A stretch of DNA of 6,368 bases, from assembly GCA_947176515.1 (NCBI GenBank), contig CAMWQZ010000073.1:1-6368 (forward strand), in the 5' to 3' direction. The notes beneath the pieces are model-generated. The model saw only the letters and a list, made by a program, of their open reading frames with translations. It was not told where the DNA came from and made no database searches. Source of the stretch: an uncultured Bacteroidales bacterium (lineage in GTDB: Bacteria; Bacteroidota; Bacteroidia; Bacteroidales; Muribaculaceae). The translations under genes were made by a program, and so were the position numbers. Below are positions 1 to 6,345 of this stretch, piece after piece (the stretch's first letter is position 1; each line of letters starts with the position of its first letter).

Positions 1-1950
1 GTTCTCCATGAAGTCAGGATAGGAGAGCAGTTGAGGCTGACCGTTCTCAATCTTTGAGATAGTGAAGTTGGCGTAATATTTCGGGTCGGGAACGATGGGG
101 TTAGGAGTGGCGATAAGTTGAAGCGTAGAAGTATTGCTGTCAGCGATATCGCTTGATTGCTGAGCCTGAGTGAATACGGCGTCAATCCAACGATTGTCGT
201 TACCTGCGGCATACTGGGTCTTTCCGGTCACGGGGTCGATGCGCGCCGGAATGCCGAACGAACGGGCGCCGGCAACGAAGTAGATGTCGCGCGATTTTGG
301 TGAGGTGTGGCGCAGCGAGCCGGTGGCTGCTGGTGACATGGTGGCTTGTGTGGGATACCACTCTATGTCGGTTGAGATATTGTCGGCCACGTATTTGACC
401 CATGCTGCAGGGTCGGCGCGGAACGCCGCAATTTCCTTTTTGGTAAATGCGTTATTGAAATATGTGCGGAATGTTGTCAGTTCCTCAGCGTCGATACGCG
501 GCGAAAGGATGTATTTTTCATAGAGGGGAGAGTCAATGTCGGGGGCCGACATCGAGTTGTCTAATACTTCACGGGTGACATCCGAGAGGTCTTTGTCGGT
601 CAGCGATGCGAGCAATTTCATTGCCTTTTGACGCTGTGAGCCAGGCGTCTCGGTAAGGAAAGCAATCACTGTCGAGCTATTGCCGCGGCTAAGAGTGATA
701 AGTCTGACAAGCTCATCGGCGTCGACATTGAGCTGAGAGGCGAGAGCCCTGACGGCGGTTTCTGTGGGGAAGCTTGCAACGTAGGCGTTGCGGATGCTGT
801 CTTCTTTAACTAAGCGGCGGCTGTTTTCGGCCTGGAGTTCGGCAGGGATGATGACTTCGGGCGCGCGGTCGACCGGCGGAACGAGGTCTAAGTCCATGAC
901 CAGATTGGTGTTGCCATCATAATTCATGCTCACGGTAACTTCGCGGTCTTTGCCGACGCTTGCCTTGGCGAAGCCGAAGTCATTGCCGTTATTGGCCCAG
1001 ACCAGGAGGTCGCCGAGACCGCTGACGAGTGACGCAAAGCCGTCAGCATCAGTCTTTCTGGTGACGATGGGATAAAACTCTGCATAATTGTAGAGGCGGA
1101 ATGACACGTTTGCGTCCTTTGCCGGCTTACCATCGCGAGTGAGCACCTTGACGCGGATAGTGTCGACAGGCGCATAGTTTGACGTCACGTTAATATCGGT
1201 GTTTCCATTCCAGCGTATCAACACCTCTTCGGGGCCGTCGTAGTCGCTGCCGGGCACACGGGCGTGCATAAGCATGCCTCGGCTTGCCGGAGCGTCAAAC
1301 CAGCCATGATTGAGCACGGCTTCGGGTTCGCATGCACCAAGGTAGTGCCAGCGTCCGTCGGCCCACGCTTCTACCCAGGCGTGATTGTCGTCAGTGTGAG
1401 CCCATCGCGGAGTGTAGACCTGACGCGCCGGTATGCCCAGAGCGCGCAGGGCTGCGACGCCAAACGTCGACTCCTCGCCGCAGCGGCCGATAGCCGAGCT
1501 TACGGTCTGAAGGGGTGAGTGGGTGCGGCCGTCGGAGGGCTGATAAGTGGCCTTCTCGTGACACCAGTGGTTGATTTCGAGTATGGCGTCTTCCATCGAG
1601 AGATTTTTGACGCGGTCGCGCAGCTCGGCGTAGAAAGCCGGGCGGTGGGCGTCGATAGCCTCATTGTTGACGCGCAGCGGCAGCACGAAATGCTTAAATT
1701 CACGTTCGGGGATGTTTTTGCACCAAGGCAGCTCTTCGAGGGCCTGCAGCGACGGGCGGATGCAGTTCTCAAGGTAAAACTCCGGAGTGCGGTCGGCTGA
1801 ATCAGCCGGGTTCATCACGCTGTAAAGCTCAGTCAGGTATTTTAGTTCCTGCTGGTTACGGCAAAGACGGTCAGCTCCGGCCGGTAGTTTGGCAGCCAAA
1901 GCCGACAGACAGGTGAGCAATATGCTCGCAAGTAAGAAATGACGTTTCAT
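1..1950 (-). CDS. Secreted transglutaminase-like protein, C-terminus cut off by the window edge
   Basis: The reading frame is open from ATG at 1950 to base 1: 650 codons with no stop, so the C-terminus is missing. Residues 1-20 (MKRHFLLASILLTCLSALAA) look like a type I signal peptide; there is no proper lipobox, so an exported, probably periplasmic protein is likely. A transglutaminase-like papain-fold core spans about residues 125-215. It has NHWCHEK (127-133), nucleophile Cys157 in GRCGEES, GIPAR (172-176), His190 in DDNHAWVEAW, and probably Glu208 in GACEPE as the third residue. Residues about 254-342 look like a beta-sandwich (carboxypeptidase-regulatory or Ig-like), followed by a predicted helical stretch to about 510. 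A second, degenerate transglutaminase-like segment follows at about 520-595. Bacterial members of this fold usually act as cysteine proteases or peptidases rather than cross-linkers; the substrate is unknown. The start lies 2 bases after the cutC stop, so the two are probably co-transcribed. The family call is firm, the function is not. Confidence 0.88.
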   Translation of the reverse strand, partial: MKRHFLLASILLTCLSALAAKLPAGADRLCRNQQELKYLTELYSVMNPADSADRTPEFYLENCIRPSLQALEELPWCKNIPEREFKHFVLPLRVNNEAIDAHRPAFYAELRDRVKNLSMEDAILEINHWCHEKATYQPSDGRTHSPLQTVSSAIGRCGEESTFGVAALRALGIPARQVYTPRWAHTDDNHAWVEAWADGRWHYLGACEPEAVLNHGWFDAPASRGMLMHARVPGSDYDGPEEVLIRWNGNTDINVTSNYAPVDTIRVKVLTRDGKPAKDANVSFRLYNYAEFYPIVTRKTDADGFASLVSGLGDLLVWANNGNDFGFAKASVGKDREVTVSMNYDGNTNLVMDLDLVPPVDRAPEVIIPAELQAENSRRLVKEDSIRNAYVASFPTETAVRALASQLNVDADELVRLITLSRGNSSTVIAFLTETPGSQRQKAMKLLASLTDKDLSDVTREVLDNSMSAPDIDSPLYEKYILSPRIDAEELTTFRTYFNNAFTKKEIAAFRADPAAWVKYVADNISTDIEWYPTQATMSPAATGSLRHTSPKSRDIYFVAGARSFGIPARIDPVTGKTQYAAGNDNRWIDAVFTQAQQSSDIADSNTSTLQLIATPNPIVPDPKYYANFTISKIENGQPQLLSYPDFMEN

Positions 1951-1952
1951 GG

Positions 1953-2699
1953 TTATGAATGAATGATTTTTGAAAGTTGGGCTACAATTTCTGGTGAGGT
2001 CACGGTGCGGCTGTATTCGTCGGAATCAGCGCTTCCCATAGTGGTGGTCTCGTTGCGGTATCGCATGGCGCTCTGGATTGTTGTCTTTGCCGAGGCATGG
2101 ACTTCGGTCACGCCTGTAAGTTCAATCAAATCAGCGATGTTAGCAGGGCTTACGCCTGCGCCGGCGAGTATCGTCAGACGTCCGTCAGAGTCTTTTACGA
2201 GTCGAGAGATTACGGCTGCACCCTTTATAGCGTCAGGAGCCTGACCCGATGTGAGCAGTCGGTCGCAGCCGAGGCTCATCACTGCCTCAAGCTCGGCTAC
2301 TGGGTCGCAGCATAAATCAAACGCGCGATGAAATGTTACGCTCAGCCCGGCGCTTTTTGCGCAGTCGACGAGCTGCTTGCACAGGTCATAGTCAATAGTG
2401 CCGTCGGCTTGGAGCGCCCCTATGACCACGCCCGATGCTCCGGCTTTACCGGCATAGGCAATGTCGTCAAGCATTATGTCGGTCTCACATTGATTATATA
2501 TAAAGTCACCGGGGCGAGGGCGGATAAGGACGTTGATAGGCAGCGCGCCCTTCGAGCAAGCGTAATCAATGAGTCCTTTAGAGGGGGTGATACCGCCTAC
2601 GCTGAGGGCGGCGCAAAGTTCGATGCGGTCGGCGCCACCAATGATGGCAGCATCGACGCTTTCGGCATCAGCGCAACATATTTCGAGCAGTCGTTTCAT
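1953..2699 (-). CDS. cutC: CutC family protein (copper homeostasis protein CutC)
   Basis: From the ATG at 2699 the protein has 248 residues, matching what I recall for E. coli CutC. Family signatures run along its whole length: LEICC (5-9), GGADRIELCA (21-30), GGITPS (35-40), IRPRPGDFIY (59-68), VTFHRAFD (121-128), LLTSGQ (148-153), AGAGV (179-183), EVHASA (199-204), MRYRN (212-216) and DEYSR (227-231). The family is a cytoplasmic TIM barrel. It was named for copper tolerance in E. coli, but that role has been disputed and no accepted reaction is established, so the name is by homology only. The frame extends upstream to an ATG at 2750, but family members begin just before the LEICC motif and the promoter overlaps the extension, so 2699 is the better start. 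It is the first gene of a probable two-gene operon with the transglutaminase-like gene. Confidence 0.95.
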   Translation of the reverse strand: MKRLLEICCADAESVDAAIIGGADRIELCAALSVGGITPSKGLIDYACSKGALPINVLIRPRPGDFIYNQCETDIMLDDIAYAGKAGASGVVIGALQADGTIDYDLCKQLVDCAKSAGLSVTFHRAFDLCCDPVAELEAVMSLGCDRLLTSGQAPDAIKGAAVISRLVKDSDGRLTILAGAGVSPANIADLIELTGVTEVHASAKTTIQSAMRYRNETTTMGSADSDEYSRTVTSPEIVAQLSKIIHS

Positions 2700-2719
2700 C
2701 GTTATCAGTTTAGACAACA

Positions 2720-2751
2720 CAAATGTAGCGACTTGCCGCAACTCTTGCAAA
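2720..2751 (-). promoter_or_regulatory. Bacteroidetes-type promoter for cutC and the transglutaminase gene
   Basis: On the minus strand, TTTG at 2751-2748 is followed after 20 bases by TACATTTG at 2727-2720. This matches the Bacteroidetes primary-sigma consensus TTTG-N19-21-TAnnTTTG. The predicted transcript starts near 2713, leaving a leader of about 14 bases before the cutC ATG at 2699. The whole element fits in the 56-base gap after the hydrolase gene. Motif and spacing are seen directly; activity is inferred. Confidence 0.72.
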
Positions 2752-2755
2752 TCTT

Positions 2756-3484
2756 TTATCCTTTTTCAGCGATGCCGTCGGCCATCAGCGATGAAAATTG
2801 GCGTAGAATCAGTTCTCTGTCAGACGGTGTATAATAGTAATGCCCCGAGTCAGGCAGTTGCCAAAGTCTGCAATTCTTGAGAGGCTTGAAATAGTCAACC
2901 GACGAGGGCGAAACCATTTCATCGCGCCCAGCGATAAATACTCTGGTTTTAATGCGTACATTATCAATGACTTTGCGCACACGTTTGATTTCGGAGAAAA
3001 GCTCGAAATAACGTCGAGGCCATCCATAGTAATGCAAGGGGTTGTAATCGAGAGATATGCCGTAGGCGTCGCGCGCGGCCATGGTTATCGGGTCAGTCGT
3101 AATCCCAAGCATAACTTTTATCGGGTTTAGAAAAAGTCGTCGGGTTAATCTTATGCGCATTGGCGGATTAAGCAGAAAGAGGGCATCGGCTCTGTTGCGC
3201 GCACCCTGGTCGAGAGCAAACAAAGTGCCCATCGAATGTGCGACAATCACTATGCGCTTACATTCTTTTGCGAGAGAGTCGGTCGCTTCTTCAACTTGTC
3301 GTTTCCAACTGCGCATTGATGCTTTTGAGAAGGCAAGCGCGTCACCGTCATGACCCTCGAGGGTGAGGCTTATTATTTTGCAGCCTTTGGGGACTGCATC
3401 CATAAGGAAGTCGAAAAAATGGCTGTTGCCCACAATGCCGTGAACAAACACTATGCCAATATCTTGATTCCTTATGTCAGTCAT
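2756..3484 (-). CDS. Alpha/beta hydrolase (serine esterase or lipase-like, S33-type fold)
   Basis: The protein has 242 residues, normal for a compact single-domain alpha/beta hydrolase. The full catalytic set is visible: oxyanion-hole motif HGIVGN (15-20), nucleophile elbow AHSMGT with Ser84, acid Asp188 in AGRDEMVSP, and His215 in DSGHYYY. The order and spacing resemble monoacylglycerol lipase or Est30-like carboxylesterases. A lid-like insertion, about residues 108-165, lies between the nucleophile strand and the acid. There is no signal peptide, so it is probably cytoplasmic, acting on small acyl esters or similar substrates; the actual substrate cannot be read from the sequence. It begins 31 bases after the msrAB stop with no promoter motif between, so it is probably the second gene of an msrAB operon. 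The start is sound because the first beta strand (IGIVFVHG-like) follows directly. Confidence 0.88.
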   Translation of the reverse strand: MTDIRNQDIGIVFVHGIVGNSHFFDFLMDAVPKGCKIISLTLEGHDGDALAFSKASMRSWKRQVEEATDSLAKECKRIVIVAHSMGTLFALDQGARNRADALFLLNPPMRIRLTRRLFLNPIKVMLGITTDPITMAARDAYGISLDYNPLHYYGWPRRYFELFSEIKRVRKVIDNVRIKTRVFIAGRDEMVSPSSVDYFKPLKNCRLWQLPDSGHYYYTPSDRELILRQFSSLMADGIAEKG

Positions 3485-3515
3485 GGGCGTGGCTCTATCG
3501 CGTTTTTGTCTGCAA

Positions 3516-4454
3516 TCAGTCCTCTACTATTGGAAGATAGTCGGCGTAACCCTCGGTAGCCATCTGTTCTTTGGGTATGAAGCGCAATGAGGCAGAGTTG
3601 ATGCAGTAGCGCATGCCGCCGTCCTCGGCAGGACCATCGGGGAACACGTGACCGAGGTGGGAGCCTGATTTGGCAGCGCGAACCTCGACACGGTGGCGAC
3701 CGAAAGAGAAGTCATCGTGCTCGGTGACGCTTTCTTCGCTTATGGGGCGAGTGAACGCAGGCCATCCGCAACCCGAGTTGTATTTGCGTGACGACACGAA
3801 TAGCGGAGTGCCGTCGGTGATGTCGACATAGATGCCGGGGCGGAATTCGTCGTCATACTCGTTGTCAAACGGTCGCTCGGTGGCGCCGTTTTGGGTCACT
3901 TCCCATTGTAGCGGAGTGAGACGCTTGCGCAGCTCGGCCTTGTCGTTACGGACGTTGCCAAGATTACGGGCTTCGTCGAAGAGCGCCGGATTGACATGGC
4001 AGTAACCGCCGGGATTTTTAACAAGATAGTCCTGATGATATTCTTCGGCAGGGTAAAAATTAACCAGCGGACCGTATTCGATTGCAATCGGTTCGCTATA
4101 ACGGCGCTGCAACATGGCGAGCATCGCCTCGATTACTTCTTTGTCTGAAGGCGAGACGTAATATATGCCTGTGCGGTACTGTGTGCCGACATCGCCGCCC
4201 TGACGGTTGACCGCCACGGGGTCGATGCTGCGGAAATATAATGAGAGAAGATTGGTGAGGCCTACGACATCTTCGTCATACACCACGCGGACGGTTTCGG
4301 CCGCGTCGGTCGCGCCCGTGCATACCTGACGGTATGTCGGGTTCTCAACGATGCTATTGGCATAGCCGGCGGTAGTTTCGGCGACGCCAGGCACGAGTGA
4401 GAAGAGATGAGCGGTGCCCCAAAAGCATCCTCCTGCCAAAAATATTGTCTTCAT
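3516..4454 (-). CDS. msrAB: Bifunctional peptide methionine sulfoxide reductase MsrA/MsrB
   Basis: The protein has 312 residues and two fused domains that reduce methionine sulfoxide in proteins. MsrA (about 1-160) handles the S epimer and MsrB (about 175-295) the R epimer; family members are usually recycled by thioredoxin. MsrA shows catalytic Cys10 in GGCFWG, the AAETVRV segment with Glu53, the EYHQDYL motif (138-144) and a likely resolving Cys152 in GGYCH. MsrB shows PLF followed by [15 protein letters not shown] with likely resolving Cys229, the [10 protein letters not shown] motif (266-275) and catalytic Cys284 in [11 protein letters not shown]. The MsrB domain lacks the two CxxC zinc motifs found in many relatives, as in Neisseria PilB-type fusions. 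There is no signal peptide: the MsrA active site begins at residue 10, so the enzyme is cytoplasmic. It has its own promoter-like element upstream and is probably co-transcribed with the downstream hydrolase. Confidence 0.97.
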   Translation of the reverse strand: MKTIFLAGGCFWGTAHLFSLVPGVAETTAGYANSIVENPTYRQVCTGATDAAETVRVVYDEDVVGLTNLLSLYFRSIDPVAVNRQGGDVGTQYRTGIYYVSPSDKEVIEAMLAMLQRRYSEPIAIEYGPLVNFYPAEEYHQDYLVKNPGGYCHVNPALFDEARNLGNVRNDKAELRKRLTPLQWEVTQNGATERPFDNEYDDEFRPGIYVDITDGTPLFVSSRKYNSGCGWPAFTRPISEESVTEHDDFSFGRHRVEVRAAKSGSHLGHVFPDGPAEDGGMRYCINSASLRFIPKEQMATEGYADYLPIVED

Positions 4455-4463
4455 AGAGAGTTG

Positions 4464-4477
4464 GATATATTTATATC
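4464..4477. repeat. Palindrome in the msrAB leader
   Basis: GATATATTTATATC is a perfect inverted repeat with 6-base arms and a 2-base centre. It lies between the predicted msrAB transcription start (near 4484) and the ATG at 4454. It could be an operator just downstream of the start site or a weak mRNA hairpin. It is all A/T except its two ends, so chance is a real possibility. Confidence 0.35.
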
Positions 4478-4489
4478 AATGGATTTTTG

Positions 4490-4497
4490 CAAAGTTA
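4490..4497 (-). promoter_or_regulatory. Bacteroidetes -7 element for msrAB
   Basis: On the minus strand TAACTTTG (4497-4490) matches TAnnTTTG exactly and lies 35 bases before the msrAB ATG, in the 70-base gap after the antiporter gene. A transcript would start near 4484. I see no good TTTG at the -33 distance (that position reads roughly ACCA or CCAT), so this is a one-box promoter call. Confidence 0.55.
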
Positions 4498-4524
4498 GTA
4501 AAATTTTCTACACATTATGGTGAC

Positions 4525-5610
4525 TTAGCCTCTGATTACAGTATAAGTCATGTAGGCAGCGTAGAGCAATACGAGCAGCGCTCCAAACCATCGGTTGATG
4601 CTTTTGCCTTTGGTCAGCAACGGGTAGAGCCATAATAGCGCGCAGCCGGCAACCAAGGTAAAAAAGTCGACGAATCCAATCGAGTCGGCTTTCAGCGGTA
4701 TAATCAGTGCGCTCAGACCGACCGAGAGCAGGGCGTTGATGATACAAGAACCGACGATATTTCCTAACGCTATGCCGCTCGCTCCTTTAACGGTGGCTGT
4801 CACCGAGGTTACGAGGTCGGGCAGGGCATTGCCGATTGCAACGACGGTCAATGCGACCATTGCCTGGCTCATTCCGATTTTCAGTGCCAGTCCGCTTGCG
4901 CCGTCGACAACCCAGTTTCCTCCGACGACCAACGCAGCCAGTCCGGCAACTATGCTGACCCAAGCAAACCATTGTTTGCCTTTATGCGCTGATATATCTG
5001 ATTTAATTAGGGTTATTTCGTGTCTCAAAGAGTGCGCCGAGGCTATTCCGGCTTGAGAGGAGTCGGGCTGTTGAGTTACGGTTGTCTGAGTGGCTGACGC
5101 TGAATTGATTGAGTCTACCGCGTCAGGGCTGCATTTTTCATTCTTGGAAGAGAGAATCATGAACCACATATAAAACGCGAAAATCAATATGAGCATTATT
5201 CCTGCCGAGCGGTTGATGACATTATGGGGCGCGCCGTCAAAAAGCACAGTGTCGCCGGCTATCCACAACGCGGCTGATGCAATCAAAAGTATAGGCAAAT
5301 CCTGATAACGCATCACGCGGCTAACCTTCCATGGGCGGATTATACCCATCACGCCGATGGCAAGAAGGATGTCAAAGATATTTGAGCCGATAACCTCGCC
5401 GATGGCCATGGCAGGCTTGTGCTGAAACGCTGATTCGACACAGACTACCAGGTCAGGAGCCGTGCTGCCGAGCGCCACTACGGTCAGACCGATGATGAGG
5501 TTAGAAACCTTAAATCTCCTTGCCACCGAAACCGCGCCGTCAGTGACATAATTGGCGCCCAAAACCAAAAGCACCAATCCCAACAACAGGAAAATAATAT
5601 CGCGAAACAT
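4525..5610 (-). CDS. Sodium/calcium antiporter of the CaCA family (YrbG-like)
   Basis: The protein has 361 residues, is strongly hydrophobic, and is an inner-membrane cation exchanger with the two inverted alpha repeats of the CaCA family. Repeat 1 is about residues 41-91, with GSTAPDL (48-54) and GEVIGSNIFD (71-80). Repeat 2 is about 252-303, with GNALPDL (260-266) and GNIVGSCIIN (283-292). A polar Ser/Thr/Gln-rich loop (about 154-212) separates the two halves, each with about five predicted membrane helices. The family exchanges Ca2+ for Na+ or H+, with acidic residues of the GTS-PEL motifs binding the cation. Here both are Asp (53 and 265) instead of Glu, and other ion-site positions differ (Glu72, Cys289), so ion preference should not be assumed. 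The start is reasonable: the first helix begins within the first few residues. It diverges from the lipocalin gene across a 156-base gap. Confidence 0.92.
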   Translation of the reverse strand: MFRDIIFLLLGLVLLVLGANYVTDGAVSVARRFKVSNLIIGLTVVALGSTAPDLVVCVESAFQHKPAMAIGEVIGSNIFDILLAIGVMGIIRPWKVSRVMRYQDLPILLIASAALWIAGDTVLFDGAPHNVINRSAGIMLILIFAFYMWFMILSSKNEKCSPDAVDSINSASATQTTVTQQPDSSQAGIASAHSLRHEITLIKSDISAHKGKQWFAWVSIVAGLAALVVGGNWVVDGASGLALKIGMSQAMVALTVVAIGNALPDLVTSVTATVKGASGIALGNIVGSCIINALLSVGLSALIIPLKADSIGFVDFFTLVAGCALLWLYPLLTKGKSINRWFGALLVLLYAAYMTYTVIRG

Positions 5611-5631
5611 AATATTAAATTTGATGAATTT

Positions 5632-5662
5632 AAGCCTTACCCATTATTAACGACCACACAAA
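5632..5662 (-). promoter_or_regulatory. Possible weak promoter for the antiporter gene
   Basis: On the minus strand TTTG (5662-5659) is followed after 19 bases by TAAGGCTT (5639-5632), which keeps the TA and only part of the TTTG half of the Bacteroidetes -7 box. The spacing is right but the -7 match is poor. It would put the transcript start about 15 bases before the ATG at 5610. Confidence 0.22.
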
Positions 5663-5672
5663 ACCAGTGGTT
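5662..5672. repeat. Small palindrome in the divergent intergenic region
   Basis: AACCAGTGGTT is a perfect 5-base-arm palindrome with a single central base, near the middle of the 156-base gap between the divergent antiporter and lipocalin genes. Its edge touches the weak candidate -33 box of the antiporter gene. It could be a regulator site, but its length is compatible with chance. Confidence 0.25.
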
Positions 5673-5715
5673 CAATCATGCAAAAGCTTTCCTTGTCATT
5701 GACCAAACCGTAACG

Positions 5716-5750
5716 TTGATTAGTTGTTAATATGGTGTAGCATTAATCAA
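5716..5750. promoter_or_regulatory. Inverted repeat just upstream of the lipocalin gene
   Basis: TTGATTA (5716-5722) and TAATCAA (5744-5750) form perfect 7-base arms separated by 21 bases. They end 16 bases before the lipocalin ATG, where an operator or a leader hairpin would be expected. I do not see a convincing TAnnTTTG box for this gene; the best fit, GTTG (5715-5718) with TAGCATTA 19 bases later (5738-5745), is poor and overlaps this repeat. Confidence 0.3.
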
Positions 5751-5766
5751 TAAAAATATAAGCAAC

Positions 5767-6267
5767 ATGAAAAAGATTATTACCTTATCCGTGCTGCTTT
5801 GCCTATTAACAGGATGCAGTAAACCGACGGTAGACAATTCCGTAGTGACAAATTTTGATTTGAACCGTTTCTTAGGTAGCTGGTATGAAATTGCACGTTT
5901 CGACCATAAATTCGAGCGCGGCATGGAGCAGACCAAGGCTCACTACGTTCTTCGGCCAGATGGAAAAGTCGATGTGCTGAACACGGGGATGAAAAACGGT
6001 GAATATTCAGAGGCTAAGGGCGTTGCAAAGCTTACCGACACGCCGGCAAAGCTGCGTGTTTCATTTTGGGGTCCATTCTATTCTGACTATCGCATAATGC
6101 TCCTTGACGATAACTATCAATACGCTCTCGTGGGCAGCGGAAGCGATGACTATCTGTGGATTCTATCACGCACTCCGCAAATCACCAATGAAGTAAAAGA
6201 CCGGATTCTTACCGAGGCTCAACGCCGAGGCTACGACACCAGCAAATTAATCTGGGTGAAACAATAA
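5767..6267 (+). CDS. blc: Blc-type bacterial lipocalin, outer-membrane lipoprotein
   Basis: The protein has 166 residues, close to E. coli Blc. It starts with a lipoprotein signal: MKKIITLSVLLCLLTGC, lipobox LTGC with lipidated Cys17. The mature part has the lipocalin signature GSWYEIARFDHKFERG (37-52, including the GxW motif), then eight-strand-barrel segments, including the YALVGSGSDDYLWILSRTP region (119-137) typical of Blc. A C-terminal helix (about 138-155) follows, as expected for the fold. Blc-type lipocalins bind fatty acids or lysophospholipids in a barrel and are linked to envelope maintenance under stress; the ligand here is unknown. Residues after Cys17 (SKPTVDN) lack the early acidic run that directs Bacteroides lipoproteins to the surface, so a periplasm-facing position is more likely (inference). 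The gene stands alone on the plus strand, with an inverted repeat before it and a probable terminator after it. Confidence 0.94.
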   Translation: MKKIITLSVLLCLLTGCSKPTVDNSVVTNFDLNRFLGSWYEIARFDHKFERGMEQTKAHYVLRPDGKVDVLNTGMKNGEYSEAKGVAKLTDTPAKLRVSFWGPFYSDYRIMLLDDNYQYALVGSGSDDYLWILSRTPQITNEVKDRILTEAQRRGYDTSKLIWVKQ

Positions 6268-6295
6268 CCCCTAAAAACTCATTAACCCCTAAAAA
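6265..6295 (+). repeat. Short direct repeat spanning the lipocalin stop codon
   Basis: TAACCCCTAAAAA occurs at 6265-6277 and again at 6283-6295, an exact 13-base match at an 18-base period. The first copy supplies the TAA stop of the lipocalin gene and the second runs into the terminator stem. It probably arose by a small tandem duplication; I see no function for it. Confidence 0.7.
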
Positions 6296-6345
6296 TCAGC
6301 CCCCAAGCATTTCCAATTTGCCTGCAGGGCTGATTGATATTTTTA
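6294..6345 (+). terminator. Probable rho-independent terminator after the lipocalin gene
   Basis: AATCAGCCC (6294-6302) and GGGCTGATT (6327-6335) form a perfect 9-base stem with a 24-base loop, 26 bases after the lipocalin stop. A T-rich run follows (GATATTTTTAATT, 6336-6348). An A-run before the stem could also pair with the T-run. The long loop makes it less than ideal, but position and layout fit a terminator. Confidence 0.6.

Noticed and set aside
1264..1800. Two plus-strand frames (1264-1518, 1519-1800) and a minus-strand frame (1500-1772) over the transglutaminase core
   Set aside because: All overlap the well-supported transglutaminase frame, which is open without interruption from 1950 to 1. 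High G+C creates open shadow frames here.
1911..1950. Lipoprotein signal in the transglutaminase-like protein (Cys14 in ILLTCLS)
   Set aside because: The residue before Cys is Thr and the preceding pattern is not a lipobox. The SALAA stretch after it fits type I signal peptidase cleavage better.
2328..2834. 168-residue plus-strand open frame opposite cutC and the hydrolase end
   Set aside because: It is antisense to a gene with strong family motifs, crosses the cutC promoter, and its translation shows no recognisable domain. It is a shadow frame.
4525..4600. Terminator between the antiporter gene and msrAB
   Set aside because: The gap after the antiporter stop contains no G/C-rich stem followed by a T-run on the minus strand. 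Read-through into msrAB cannot be ruled out.
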